Assembly: GCF_030409755.1 (NCBI RefSeq)
Contig: NZ_JAUFQE010000002.1
Location: forward strand, 744,001 to 808,000
DNA length: 64,000 bases
Source: Vibrio lentus
GTDB taxonomy: Bacteria; Pseudomonadota; Gammaproteobacteria; Enterobacterales; Vibrionaceae
Direction of reading: 5' to 3'
Made by a program: the position numbers and the translations under genes. The notes beneath the pieces are model-generated. The model did not search any database and was not told the DNA's origin. It saw nothing but the letters and a program-made list of their open reading frames with translations. Below are positions 18,397-27,759 of this stretch, in pieces. Within the stretch, counting starts at the first letter, position 1; every line of letters starts with the position of its first letter.

Positions 18397-18749
18397 CGAT
18401 AAGCCTTGGTTCAGTTCTTTTTAGGTTCACGTAATTCACACCGGTTTCTCAGGTTTTTTGCCCGATTTAAGAAACTCTTTTTGTTTTACGTAAGTCTGAT
18501 ATTGATTCACGAGCTTGGAATTGCGAGCTGTATGTATAGCTAATGTGAATAAGACCGAGAATTCTATCGATAGCTTTCGTTGATTGATACAAGAAAGTGG
18601 ATTGCGTGAGTGATTTGTTAACTGGATGGAGGTTATTGCAGCGTTACTATGAAGATACACGAATAGCCTCAATGAGGTTCGAGGCTATTCAGTCGATATA
18701 TTTGAGCAAAGTCGCGAGTAATTGAGGTCGCTACTTACTTTAAATCAAA
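18397..18749. other. Intergenic region without a convincing gene
   Basis: These 353 bases hold the promoter side of the HD-GYP gene and a 10-bp perfect hairpin (18661-18690). A 78-codon minus-strand frame at 18436-18672 has no recognisable family or ribosome-binding site and I do not call it. No RNA gene is evident. Confidence 0.5.
18661..18690. terminator. Hairpin downstream of the 99-aa protein gene
   Basis: GAATAGCCTC and GAGGCTATTC form a perfect 10-bp stem with a 10-nt loop, 60 bp past the stop of the 18750 gene. It lacks a strong T-run, so termination is inferred from position. Confidence 0.45.
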
Positions 18750-19049
18750 TTACTTTTTCAGATTGATTTCAGCTTCAATAGAGCTGGTTTCAATGTCAGG
18801 GTGAGACGCAAGCTTGTCTGCTGCCCATTGGTTCAGGTGCTTCAAGATAGCAGATACCGCGTGTTTCTCAGTTGGTGCTTGGTCTTGATCTACATCGATT
18901 TTTTGTTTTGGATGTGAGCCTGTCGCATCTTCAGCAATGTGTAGCCAGTCTGGGTGCCAGTAATATGGCTGGCCACTTGGTGTTGTCCAACTATGAACAC
19001 CGTTTGACTCTCCTTTGTAACTTAACTGGTCTGCTTCTATTTTTTTCAT
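18750..19049 (-). CDS. Small cytoplasmic protein of unknown function (99 aa)
   Basis: I do not recognise the family. It has no signal peptide or membrane segment. The N-terminal half has a WTTPSGQPYYWHPDW aromatic patch and the C-terminal half is charged and helical. It starts at an ATG at 19049 (MKKIEADQLSYKG) preceded by GAGATAAC. It is divergent from the MocR regulator gene with 220 bp between. The composition looks like a real, folded protein rather than a chance frame. Confidence 0.6.
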   Translation of the reverse strand: MKKIEADQLSYKGESNGVHSWTTPSGQPYYWHPDWLHIAEDATGSHPKQKIDVDQDQAPTEKHAVSAILKHLNQWAADKLASHPDIETSSIEAEINLKK

Positions 19050-19269
19050 TGTTATCTCGCATGTTTTTTGGGTTACATCAAATTATAGAGGCGTAGAACG
19101 AACTTGGCTCCCGCCTTGGTTACAAACTTAGCAAAGCTTACAAAGTTATCTGTGAACTGATTCACACTATTATAGAAATTAGGCTCATTCATATGGATAG
19201 CAGCAATAGTTGTTAACGTTAGTGATAAAATCTCCGGCTTATTAGAATTTCTCTAGGTAGTACAATTAG

Positions 19270-20673
19270 ATGGCGCGTTATGAAGAGCTTGCAAAGGATA
19301 TTCGAACTCAGATCGCTAACAACACTTGGCGATCCGGGGAGAAGATCCCTTCTGTGCGTATGAGTTGTCGCAATTACAACGTCAGTAATAGTACTGTTCT
19401 ACAAGCTTATCAATTGCTAGAAAGCGAAGGGTGGATCATCGCTAAGCCTCAATCGGGGTATTTTGTTGCGCCTAAAGTCGATGGGGTTGAGCATCAATTA
19501 GCACCAGTTCGCGAAAAGAAAGCCATTAATGATCGTTTGTTCGATTTCTTAAAATCCAGCTCGGCTGAAGGCGTGATTCCTTTTGGCTCTGCCTTTCCAG
19601 ACCCAGATTTGTTCCCTTTACCTACTTTAACTCGAAATCTTGCGAGTGCCGGACGAAAAATGACCGGTGCCAGTGTTATCAATAATCTTCCTCCGGGTAG
19701 TGAGTCTCTAAGAAGACAAATCGCACAGCGCTATTTGCAGCAAGGTATTACGGTAAATCATCAAGACATCGTGATTACGTCTGGTGCAATGGAAGCACTT
19801 AACTTGAGCCTTCAAACTGTAACCAAGCCAGGTGACTACGTTGTGATTGAGTCTCCTGCATTCTATGGCGCGTTACAGGCGGTAGAGAGGCTAGGTCTAA
19901 TCCCTATTGAGGTCGATGTTTGCCCGATTGATGGTTTGAACATTGAGCAATTTGTAGAAGCACTTAAAAGCCAACAGGTAAAAGCGTGTTGGTTGATGAC
20001 GACTTTTCAGAACCCGACTGGAACAAGTTTGTCTGAAGAAGCGAAGCGCCGCGTGGTAGAGATTGCTGAACAATACAAAACTTATATTATCGAAGATGAT
20101 GTTTACGGTGATCTTTATTTCGAAGGGCATAAACCTAAACCGCTAAAAGCCTTTGATAAGACAGACTCAGTGTTGTTATGCGGCTCTTACTCTAAGAGCT
20201 TATGCCCTGGCTATCGTGTTGGTTGGTTGGTGAGTTCTCGTTTTAATGATGCCATTCAAAAGCTTCAGCTTCTTTCTACCTTATCGAGCAGTGCTCCGGT
20301 TCAGCTTGGGGTCGCACACTTTCTCACTCATGAAAGCTACGATAATCACCTTCGTAAATTGCGTAAAAATCTCTTGGTCAGAAAAGAGCGGTTCATTAGT
20401 GCTATCAGACAGTACTTCCCCCAATCAATCGAGATTGAAGAACCTGCTGGTGGTTATTTCATTTGGGTTCGTTTCTCTGTGAATTTTGACAGCCAACAAT
20501 TCCATCAATTAGCGATTGCTCAAGGTATTAGTGTTGCATCTGGCGATTTATTTAGTGAGCAGGGCAGAGTAGACAACGCGATTCGATTGAACTTCTCTTA
20601 TGAACTCACAGCAGAGAAAGAGCAAGCGCTGATCCTACTTGGCAAACTCGCGCATCAACTGATGCACTCTTAA
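19270..20673 (+). CDS. MocR/GntR-type regulator with aminotransferase domain
   Basis: The 467-residue protein fuses an N-terminal GntR winged helix (about 1-70, with GEKIPSVRMSCRNYNVSNSTVLQAYQ) to a fold-type I aminotransferase domain (about 100-460). The PLP lysine is in SYSKSLCPGYRVGW. It resembles the YdcR group. MocR proteins sense an amino compound through PLP and regulate neighbouring genes. The next gene, 191 bp downstream, encodes a 68-residue membrane protein and has direct repeats before it that could be its operator. The effector is not known. Confidence 0.85.
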   Translation: MARYEELAKDIRTQIANNTWRSGEKIPSVRMSCRNYNVSNSTVLQAYQLLESEGWIIAKPQSGYFVAPKVDGVEHQLAPVREKKAINDRLFDFLKSSSAEGVIPFGSAFPDPDLFPLPTLTRNLASAGRKMTGASVINNLPPGSESLRRQIAQRYLQQGITVNHQDIVITSGAMEALNLSLQTVTKPGDYVVIESPAFYGALQAVERLGLIPIEVDVCPIDGLNIEQFVEALKSQQVKACWLMTTFQNPTGTSLSEEAKRRVVEIAEQYKTYIIEDDVYGDLYFEGHKPKPLKAFDKTDSVLLCGSYSKSLCPGYRVGWLVSSRFNDAIQKLQLLSTLSSSAPVQLGVAHFLTHESYDNHLRKLRKNLLVRKERFISAIRQYFPQSIEIEEPAGGYFIWVRFSVNFDSQQFHQLAIAQGISVASGDLFSEQGRVDNAIRLNFSYELTAEKEQALILLGKLAHQLMHS

Positions 20674-20772
20674 AACAGATTCTCTAACGGCTTATCTCAT
20701 TTAACTGTGAGAGAGTAAAAGTCGAAGTTGTTCATAAAACCTTAAGTCACTCATAAAAAAGAAAATGATTGC

Positions 20773-20805
20773 AACTGTACGGATTGTTTCCGGCGTAACT
20801 GTACG
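20773..20805 (+). repeat. Direct repeat AACTGTACG x2, possible MocR operator
   Basis: AACTGTACG occurs at 20773-20781 and again at 20797-20805, 24 bp apart, about 60-90 bp before the small membrane-protein gene. Repeats of this kind are typical of MocR/GntR sites. The link to the upstream regulator is inferred from position only. Confidence 0.35.
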
Positions 20806-20864
20806 CCTAATTGACCAGATAGTTGTGGTTCAATAACGATAGACCAAATATTGGAGATACCGTT

Positions 20865-21071
20865 ATGTTGAAAATGACTATGGGTAACGAAGTTAAGTTG
20901 ATTATCGTTGCTATTGTGTGTGCACTTCTGTTAATCCTCGGCCACGTATTACTGGCAAAAGCATTCGCTGATATGGCTTGGGCAGAATACACCACTGCCG
21001 CAATCCCATTCGTTATGATGGCAATCTGCGGTCTCGCGATAAAATACGCTATCGACCAAGATGTCGATTAG
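20865..21071 (+). CDS. Small membrane protein (68 aa)
   Basis: The protein has two hydrophobic helices (about residues 10-30 and 40-60) and ends with acidic residues (IDQDVD). The ATG at 20865 has GGAG eight bases upstream, which favours it over an earlier TTG in the same frame. I recognise no domain. It follows the MocR gene on the same strand and is followed by a strong bidirectional terminator shared with asnS. It could be an accessory or transport-related protein under the MocR regulator, but that is inferred only from position. Confidence 0.65.
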   Translation: MLKMTMGNEVKLIIVAIVCALLLILGHVLLAKAFADMAWAEYTTAAIPFVMMAICGLAIKYAIDQDVD

Positions 21072-21140
21072 CCTTTGAATCATTAGTTTTAGCTGGTGGT
21101 TCGTAGAAGTATCCGTCGCCTCATCTTATTCCGAACATAA

Positions 21141-21168
21141 AAAAACCTCCGCAAGAGCGGAGGTTTTT
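21141..21168. terminator. Bidirectional terminator before asnS 3' end
   Basis: The stem AAAAACCTCCGC / GCGGAGGTTTTT has a 4-nt loop and A- and T-runs on both sides. It sits between the small membrane-protein gene and the convergent asnS gene. Confidence 0.92.
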
Positions 21169-21205
21169 ATTTGTTCTTAACTTTTAAATTCGACTAAGGT
21201 TCGAA

Positions 21206-22606
21206 TTAGAAGTTCGCAGAGCGTGGTGTACGTGGGAACGGGATAACGTCACGAACGTTGCCCATACCTGTTACGTAAGATACTAGACGCTCGAAACCAA
21301 GGCCGAAACCAGCGTGAGGCACTGTGCCGTATTTACGTAGGTCGCGGTACCAGCTCATGTGCTCAGGGTCAATACCCATAGCAATCATGCGCTCGTCTAG
21401 AATGTCTAGACGCTCTTCACGTTGTGCACCACCGATGATTTCACCGATGCCTGGTGCAAGTACGTCCATTGCTGCAACTGTTTTGCCGTCGTCGTTTAAG
21501 CGCATGTAGAAAGCTTTGATGTCTTTCGGGTAGTTCTTAACGATAACAGGTGCTTTGAAGTGCTCTTCGGCTAGGTAACGCTCATGCTCAGAAGACATGT
21601 CGATGCCCCACTCAACGTCGAATTCAAATTTCTTACCAGAGTCTAGTAGGATTTGGATTGCGTCAGTGTAGTCAACTTGTGCGAAATCAGCGTCTACGAA
21701 TTGCTCTAGACGAGTGATTGCTTGCTTGTCGATGCGAGAAGCGAAGAACTCAAGGTCATCGCGGCGCTCTTCAAGAACAGCAGCGAAAACGTACTTAAGC
21801 ATGTCTTCAGCCAGTTTCGCTACATCGTCAAGGTCTGCAAACGCAACTTCAGGCTCAACCATCCAGAACTCAGCTAGGTGGCGGCTTGTGTTTGAGTTTT
21901 CAGCACGGAACGTAGGACCGAAAGTGTAAACCTTGCTTAGTGCACAAGCGTAAGCTTCAGCATTAAGTTGGCCAGATACTGTAAGGAAAGTTTCTTTACC
22001 GAAGAAATCTTCGTTGAAGTCAACTTTGCCTTCGTCAGTGCGAGGTAGGTTTTCCATGTCTAGTGTAGATACGCGGAACATTTCACCAGCGCCTTCTGCA
22101 TCAGATGCAGTGATAAGCGGAGCTGAAGTCCAGAAGAAACCTTGCTCGTGGTAGAAACGGTGAATCGCTTGAGATAGACAGTTACGTACACGTGCTACTG
22201 CGCCGATCACGTTTGTACGTGGGCGTAGGTGAGCAACTTCACGAAGGTATTCGATAGAGTGACGTGTCTTAGCCATTGGGTAAGTGTCAGCGTCTTCAAC
22301 CCAGCCTACAACTTTAACGTCAGTTGCTGCTAGTTCGAAGTCTTGACCTTTCGCAGGAGACTCAACAATCTTACCTGTTACTTCAACAGAGCAGCCAGTA
22401 GTTAGCTTTAATACTTCGTCTTCGTAATTATTAAGATTATTAGGAACCACGGCCTGAATCGGGTCGAAACAAGAGCCGTCATAAATGGCAAGGAAAGAGA
22501 TTCCAGCTTTGGAATCACGACGTGAACGGATCCAGCCGCGAACAGTTACTTCACTGTCTACCGCTAGCTTGCCGCCAAGTACGTCTGTTACAGGCGCGTA
22601 AGTCAT
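21206..22606 (-). CDS. asnS: Asparaginyl-tRNA synthetase
   Basis: This 466-residue class II enzyme charges tRNA-Asn. The OB-fold anticodon domain (about 1-105, [17 protein letters not shown]) is followed by the class II core with motif 2 ([21 protein letters not shown]) and motif 3 ([15 protein letters not shown]). The ATG at 22606 gives the standard length; a longer frame with six more residues begins at 22624. Its upstream 280 bp hold the promoter and the end of the MCP gene. It is monocistronic. Confidence 0.95.
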   Translation of the reverse strand: MTYAPVTDVLGGKLAVDSEVTVRGWIRSRRDSKAGISFLAIYDGSCFDPIQAVVPNNLNNYEDEVLKLTTGCSVEVTGKIVESPAKGQDFELAATDVKVVGWVEDADTYPMAKTRHSIEYLREVAHLRPRTNVIGAVARVRNCLSQAIHRFYHEQGFFWTSAPLITASDAEGAGEMFRVSTLDMENLPRTDEGKVDFNEDFFGKETFLTVSGQLNAEAYACALSKVYTFGPTFRAENSNTSRHLAEFWMVEPEVAFADLDDVAKLAEDMLKYVFAAVLEERRDDLEFFASRIDKQAITRLEQFVDADFAQVDYTDAIQILLDSGKKFEFDVEWGIDMSSEHERYLAEEHFKAPVIVKNYPKDIKAFYMRLNDDGKTVAAMDVLAPGIGEIIGGAQREERLDILDERMIAMGIDPEHMSWYRDLRKYGTVPHAGFGLGFERLVSYVTGMGNVRDVIPFPRTPRSANF

Positions 22607-22886
22607 GTTGATTTCATTCTCCATTGAGGGACAAATTCAACTCAAAGTCTCTAGCATTGCAGCAAATAAACCATTATTTGAACAATAATTAGCCGAAACA
22701 TTGAGTTGTATAAACTTTTTAAATCGATTGAACATATTACCTGTCATACAGACAGCTTCAACCTTTATTCTTGCTCGGCGAAAGAAATATTTTGTCTATC
22801 GAGGATAAAAGCCAATAAGGGCTGATTTTTTGCTCTATTTTCTACTTTGTCACACCAAAAGTTGTCTCTTTGGTCTCAATTGAATA

Positions 22887-24512
22887 CTAATTTTTACGGT
22901 TTCCAGTGTTGGCGAGCGTGAATTGATTAATCAGTGACTCGAGATGATCAGACAGCTCTTCTAAATCGTTACTGATCCCGCGTGTTTCTCCTGCTGACTG
23001 CGAGGTATCATTGGCATGAGAAGTAATGGTTTCGACTTTGTGTTGAACATCTTTGGTCGCGAGTGTTGTGGATTGTGTTTGCTGTTGAATATTTTGAGCA
23101 TGAGCGAGCACTTGTTTCATCTCTTCGACCACTCCGTTCATATCGTGAGACAGAACATCAATATCTGTTGAGCTTTGATGAGCTTGCGCACAAACACGGT
23201 CAGCAGAAGTCAGAGACTCCTCACTGCCTTGTTGGAATTGGTGAATGATCGATTCAATGTTACCCGTAGCTTCAGCCGTTCGTGAGGCGAGGTTGCGAAC
23301 TTCATCGGCAACGACAGCAAAACCTCGACCTTGCTCTCCCGCTCGTGCCGCTTCGATCGCAGCATTGAGTGCCAATAAATTGGTTTGTTCAGCAATGCCA
23401 CGAATAACACTCAATATAGAAGATACTTCGCCCGTTTGTTCATTGAGCGTGAGTATTTTGTGTTTCACCTCTTCAATACTGGTGACCAAGTTTTTAATTT
23501 CGCTGCTTGCACCGTGTGCTTGATTGGCACTTTTACACGCGACATCGGCGGTGTGATTGATCAACTCGGATGCTGTTGACGTAGCTTGCTCTACGTTAAC
23601 TTGTTGCGCTTGTATCCCTTCCACATTGTGTTGAACTTCAGCGGTTTCGCTTTGTTGATCACCGGCGGCTTGTTCTGTGATTTGGGCAACGTTGGTTAAC
23701 TGATTGGCAGAAGCATTGAGCTTATGCGAGGTGTCTTGTACTTTGACTAAGCTGTCTGAAACCGTCCCCATAAAAGAGTTTATAGAACTCGCTAAAGTAC
23801 CTATTTCATCGTTACTTTTTTCAGGTAGTCGAGTGGATAGATTTTTATCTTTGCTGACTTGTGTCATGAAGTTTGAAGTCTGCTGGAGAGGGCGAACAAT
23901 AATTTTACGAATTAACCCCATCGTCAGTACAAAACCAACGAAGGAAATCACCGCCATAATGCCAATGGCCGCCATGGTTTGAGTGTTAATCAATGAATTG
24001 ACATGGTTTAGGTTGTATTCAAGACGTATTGCGCCAAGTACTTCACCTTCAGGAGCCATATGACAGGCGACACAATTGGTTCCACGGTAGTTTTCACTCG
24101 ACTTCATCGGTAGGGCGATAACCAAGCCTTTACCCCATTCGGCAGAGAAAGGTTCAATAATGGTTTCACCTGCCAGTGCCCGTTTATCAATATCATCAAC
24201 CGGTTTCTGATTCTCGTTACCCGGCCCGTAGAGCTTACTGACTGCATCAGCACGTAGTACTCGTACGTTTTCAATCCCTTCTTGAGCTAATGCTTTCTGA
24301 CGTAACGTTTCTTTTTGTGCCATCGTGCCAGTGAGCATCATCATATTGAGGCTATCGAAATAGTTGCTGGCTTTATCATGAAGTTGTTCACTCAATACTG
24401 AGTTAACCAGTTGTTTTTGCTGTGAGTATTGAAAATACGTCGATATGACGAGCAGAAACGTGAACACGATGGCGAGAGCCACTAGGATTTTGACGGTGAT
24501 TGTTGAGCGCAT
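22887..24512 (-). CDS. Methyl-accepting chemotaxis protein with c-type heme motif
   Basis: The 541-residue protein has an N-terminal membrane helix (about 8-28), a periplasmic domain (about 30-178), a second helix (about 180-205), HAMP, and a long cytoplasmic signalling domain with the hairpin tip [20 protein letters not shown]. The periplasmic domain contains C147-V-A-C150-H151, a CxxCH site for covalent heme c. The overall form is the DUF3365/Tll0287-like heme-sensor type, so it may sense redox state, oxygen or another heme ligand. It lies next to an anaerobic oxidoreductase gene, also on the minus strand and 321 bp away. Confidence 0.85.
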   Translation of the reverse strand: MRSTITVKILVALAIVFTFLLVISTYFQYSQQKQLVNSVLSEQLHDKASNYFDSLNMMMLTGTMAQKETLRQKALAQEGIENVRVLRADAVSKLYGPGNENQKPVDDIDKRALAGETIIEPFSAEWGKGLVIALPMKSSENYRGTNCVACHMAPEGEVLGAIRLEYNLNHVNSLINTQTMAAIGIMAVISFVGFVLTMGLIRKIIVRPLQQTSNFMTQVSKDKNLSTRLPEKSNDEIGTLASSINSFMGTVSDSLVKVQDTSHKLNASANQLTNVAQITEQAAGDQQSETAEVQHNVEGIQAQQVNVEQATSTASELINHTADVACKSANQAHGASSEIKNLVTSIEEVKHKILTLNEQTGEVSSILSVIRGIAEQTNLLALNAAIEAARAGEQGRGFAVVADEVRNLASRTAEATGNIESIIHQFQQGSEESLTSADRVCAQAHQSSTDIDVLSHDMNGVVEEMKQVLAHAQNIQQQTQSTTLATKDVQHKVETITSHANDTSQSAGETRGISNDLEELSDHLESLINQFTLANTGNRKN

Positions 24513-24833
24513 AGGGTAGTCGGTTTTTATTATTTATAATGACGCGCATACTTTAACGGGAAGAACATCTACTCCCTATGGGGTATAACGAATTGTGTGA
24601 CCACACTCCGGTTGTGGTTATGTTTCTGTGATGTAGCGAGTTTGTGATTATGTTCTTTAGGGTTTGAACGGGAGTCTATCTTTCAATTTAAAGTGTATGA
24701 AAGGCATCAGGAAAGTAGATGATTTAAATAAACATGTTCAGCGGGCTATCTTTATACTGGTCAGCGTCAATATTAAAATCCACCTGCCAAAACAGGTGGA
24801 TTTTTACTTTTACTTTCAGTGACCGATTGCTAA
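24513..24833. other. Intergenic region upstream of the MCP gene
   Basis: These 321 bases contain the ydeP-like gene terminator (24775-24804) and presumably the promoter of the MCP gene. A short inverted repeat (ACCACA / TGTGGT at 24600-24618) is visible but weak. I see no gene or RNA here. Confidence 0.4.
24775..24804 (-). terminator. Terminator of the ydeP-like gene
   Basis: The stem AAAATCCACCTG / CAGGTGGATTTT has a 6-nt loop. On the minus strand it ends in a T-rich stretch about 30 bp after the stop at 24834. Confidence 0.88.
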
Positions 24834-27158
24834 TTAGCTGACGTTTGAAAGGGGAATGGCGTCAGAGGTTGATTTCTCTAATCTGATGGCGATAAATTTC
24901 GAGGTAGGGGTAAAGGTTCGTTCGCCATAGCTGTCTAAAGGAACCAGAGGGTTGGTTTCAGGATAGTAAGCCGCCGCCTGACCCTGTGGAACGTCATAAG
25001 CCACCAAGGTAAACCCTTTCACTTTTCTCGTCACACCATCTTCCCAAAGCGACACCATATCGACCTTGTCACCCGGGTTAAAACCGAGCTTCAATATATC
25101 CGCTTCATTGATAAACAAAACTTCGCGCATACCAAAGACACCGCGGTAACGGTCATTCAAGCCATATAACGTGGTGTTGTATTGGTCATGGGAACGCATG
25201 GTTTGCAAGATCAGATCGGGTTTATTATCACCCTGCAACACGGCTTCGTTAATCAGCTGTTTTGGCAGTTCATTGGAGCCAAATTGCGCTTTGCCGCTGA
25301 GGGTGTTCCATTGACGATTTGCGGCCGGATTGACTAAATGAAACCCACCCGGATTTTCCAGTTTCTGATTGAAGTCAGTAAAGCCCGGAATCGTATCTGC
25401 AATGAGATCTCGAATATGCCCATAATCTTGAATGACCCAATTCCAATCGATTGGATGACTGCCCAGTGTGGCATTGGCAATACCCGCGACAATGGCTGGT
25501 TCAGAACGTAAATGCTCTGATCGAGGTTCGAGCTGTCCGTAAGAGATGTGAACCATGCTGAAGGTATCTTCAACGGTGATGCCTTGTGGCCCATTAGCTT
25601 GTGTATCGATTTCCGTACGTCCCAAACAAGGCAGAATCAGGGCATCTTGACCGGTAACAAGGTGAGAGCGATTGAGTTTGGTTGAGATATGAACGGTTAG
25701 GTCACAATTTTTCATCGCCAGATGCGTGCGAGGAGTATCGGGTGTGGCTTGCGCAAAATTACCACCTAAACCAATAAAGACTTTAGAGCGTTTTTCTTCC
25801 ATCGCTTTAATCGCTTGTATGGTGTTGTGGCCTACATCACGTGGGACATTGAAGTTAAAGCGGCGTTCAATGCTATCAAGCAATTGGTCTGAGGGTTTTT
25901 CATCGATACCCATCGTACGATCGCCTTGGACATTACTATGTCCCCGAACAGGTGATAACCCAGCACCCGGCTTACCGACGTTGCCGCGCAACAATTGCAC
26001 ATTGGCTACTTCTTTGATGGTTTGTACTGAATGACGATGTTGTGTTAGCCCCATAGCCCAACACATGATCACTTTTTCTGAACGGCGGTACATGTCTGCG
26101 ACCATTTCTATTTCGCTTAAAGCTAACCCCGATTGTTCAGCGATATGTTCCCATGTTGTCGCGTCAACTTCTGCTAAGTATTCATCAATACCTGTGGTGT
26201 GTTCGCTGATGAATTGACGATCAAATATGGCTTTTCCTTCGGTTGCGAGCGCATCACGTTCCCATTGCAGCAAATATTTAGCCATCCCACGAAAGACGGC
26301 CATATCGCCACCTAATGCTGGTCTTAAATAAGCGGTATTGGTTGGCTTTGAACCATTGCTTAACATTTCAACCGGAACTTGAGGATTTTGGAAACGTTCA
26401 AGTCCACGTTCTTTCAATGGGTTGAAACAGATCACCTGCGCACCGCGTTTTACCGCTTCACGCAAGGGTTCAAGCATGCGGGGGTGGTTAGTGCCTGGGT
26501 TTTGCCCGAGCACAAAGATCGCGTCTGCTTTTTCAAAATCGTCAAAAATCACGGTTCCTTTGCCCACACCGACCGTATCTTTCATGCCAATTGCACTGGC
26601 TTCGTGGCACATGTTTGAACAGTCTGGGAAATTATTTGTTCCAAACGCACGGACGAAGAGTTGGTATAAGAACGCCGCTTCATTACTGGCTCGACCCGAG
26701 GTGTAAAATTCAGCTTGATGCGGTGAGTCGAGTTGCTTCAAATGCTTGGCTACGAGTGAAAATGCTTCGTCCCACGCGATAGGAATATAGTGGTCGGATG
26801 CAGCATCGTACTTCATCGGATGGGTTATTCGGCCTTGGTATTCCAGCCAGTAATCTGTTTGTGACGACAAGGATGTTACGCTGTGTTCAGCGAAAAAATC
26901 AGGATCCATAAATCGATTTGTGGCTTCCCAGTTCACGGCTTTTGCACCGTTCTCACAGAAGTTCACTTTACTGCCTTGTGGAGATTCACCCCATGCGCAT
27001 CCCGGGCAATCAAAACCACCGTTTTGATTCGTTTTAAGCATTGTTCGAATGTTTTTGATGGCGTTTTCGCTGCCCCACCAACTCTTAGTGACGGCTTTTA
27101 ACGCCCCCCAACCACCAGCAGGACCTTTATATTTTTTTATCTGTTCTTTTTGGCTCAC
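24834..27158 (-). CDS. YdeP/FdhF-like molybdopterin oxidoreductase
   Basis: This protein of about 774 residues matches E. coli YdeP along its length (shared AGGWGA, GFDCPGCAW, NFPDCSNMCHE, GKGTV, RGHSNVQGDR, RSHDQYNTT segments). It belongs to the formate-dehydrogenase-like group binding bis-MGD and probably a [4Fe-4S] cluster. The cluster cysteines are not fully clear from the sequence. A cysteine sits where selenocysteine would be in FdhF. Its substrate is unproved (YdeP is linked to acid resistance). The GTG at 27158 with GGAG seven bases upstream is preferred over the GTG at 27173. FdhD and a LysR regulator are encoded next door. Confidence 0.82.
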   Translation of the reverse strand: MSQKEQIKKYKGPAGGWGALKAVTKSWWGSENAIKNIRTMLKTNQNGGFDCPGCAWGESPQGSKVNFCENGAKAVNWEATNRFMDPDFFAEHSVTSLSSQTDYWLEYQGRITHPMKYDAASDHYIPIAWDEAFSLVAKHLKQLDSPHQAEFYTSGRASNEAAFLYQLFVRAFGTNNFPDCSNMCHEASAIGMKDTVGVGKGTVIFDDFEKADAIFVLGQNPGTNHPRMLEPLREAVKRGAQVICFNPLKERGLERFQNPQVPVEMLSNGSKPTNTAYLRPALGGDMAVFRGMAKYLLQWERDALATEGKAIFDRQFISEHTTGIDEYLAEVDATTWEHIAEQSGLALSEIEMVADMYRRSEKVIMCWAMGLTQHRHSVQTIKEVANVQLLRGNVGKPGAGLSPVRGHSNVQGDRTMGIDEKPSDQLLDSIERRFNFNVPRDVGHNTIQAIKAMEEKRSKVFIGLGGNFAQATPDTPRTHLAMKNCDLTVHISTKLNRSHLVTGQDALILPCLGRTEIDTQANGPQGITVEDTFSMVHISYGQLEPRSEHLRSEPAIVAGIANATLGSHPIDWNWVIQDYGHIRDLIADTIPGFTDFNQKLENPGGFHLVNPAANRQWNTLSGKAQFGSNELPKQLINEAVLQGDNKPDLILQTMRSHDQYNTTLYGLNDRYRGVFGMREVLFINEADILKLGFNPGDKVDMVSLWEDGVTRKVKGFTLVAYDVPQGQAAAYYPETNPLVPLDSYGERTFTPTSKFIAIRLEKSTSDAIPLSNVS

Positions 27159-27318
27159 AACTGCACTCCTCACACGTGGGAACGGCAGTAAACAAGGGAA
27201 CCGGTAAAAAACAGGCGCGTTATAAAAATAAGGCGGGAGTAAAACGGTTTTGATTATTTGATGTCGATACCTGTTTACTGCTTTGAAAATTCAGAAATAG
27301 ACTGGCTGATTGTTTGCC

Positions 27319-27332
27319 ATGATCTAAATCAA
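27319..27332. promoter_or_regulatory. FNR-like site upstream of the ydeP-like gene
   Basis: ATGAT-CTAA-ATCAA matches TTGAT-N4-ATCAA at nine of ten half-site positions. It is 161 bp from the GTG start on the ydeP side. The region 27174-27759 has no gene; a 71-codon minus-strand frame there is probably chance. Confidence 0.4.
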
Positions 27333-27380
27333 AGGTTATGCCGTTAAGGGGCGATGAGTCCAATTGATATTGCCGACTAA

Positions 27381-27694
27381 GTGATAAATAGAATCTATCA
27401 TGGCGAGTAAATATGGAAAGTATCGCTTTTGTCACAGTGATAAATAGACTTGTTACAGTGATAAATAGAATTTATTAGCCAGTGCGATGTGAGTTCTATT
27501 TTATGAGAGATTCGTCGAGCAGCCTTGGTATAGCTGAGCCTTTCATGATAATTGCTGTCTATCACGCTATAGATAATTTAGATTTGACCTGTATTTAAAT
27601 TAGGCATACTTTGATTTAAATCAAAAAATACCGTTTTATTTTGGCTGTTGCTTTACAGATTGAGTCATTTCCCGTGATAGCTCTTTTCAATCAC
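27381..27694. promoter_or_regulatory. Array of five 21-bp dyads (RTGATA-N9-TATCAY type)
   Basis: Five copies share the form GTGATA/ATGATA, nine bases, then TATCAC-like: 27381-27401 (right half TATCAT), 27437-27457 (degenerate right half GTTACA), 27458-27478 (right half TATTAG), 27545-27565 (right half TATCAC) and 27674-27694 (right half AATCAC). Three of them start with the same 12-base GTGATAAATAGA. The second and third are exactly adjacent, 21 bp apart (two helix turns). They lie between the ydeP-like and LysR genes, so they are the natural candidate sites of that LysR regulator. Confidence 0.65.
27611..27624. promoter_or_regulatory. Perfect FNR-type site
   Basis: TTGATTTAAATCAA matches TTGAT-N4-ATCAA exactly. 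It is 136 bp upstream of the LysR start codon and lies inside the dyad array. It fits anaerobic control of this locus by FNR. Confidence 0.6.
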
Positions 27695-27759
27695 AGAGAA
27701 CAGTGAATGTACGACGAACGCGAAGACGACGCTTCATTTCAAGGTTTTACTAATCATTC

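Noticed and set aside
18436..18672. Minus-strand 78-codon frame
   Set aside because: There is no ribosome-binding site, no family resemblance, and an unusual N-terminus. Its lysine-rich end alone is not enough.
27220..27435. Minus-strand 71-codon frame
   Set aside because: It lies over the dyad array in a regulatory region and shows no family features.
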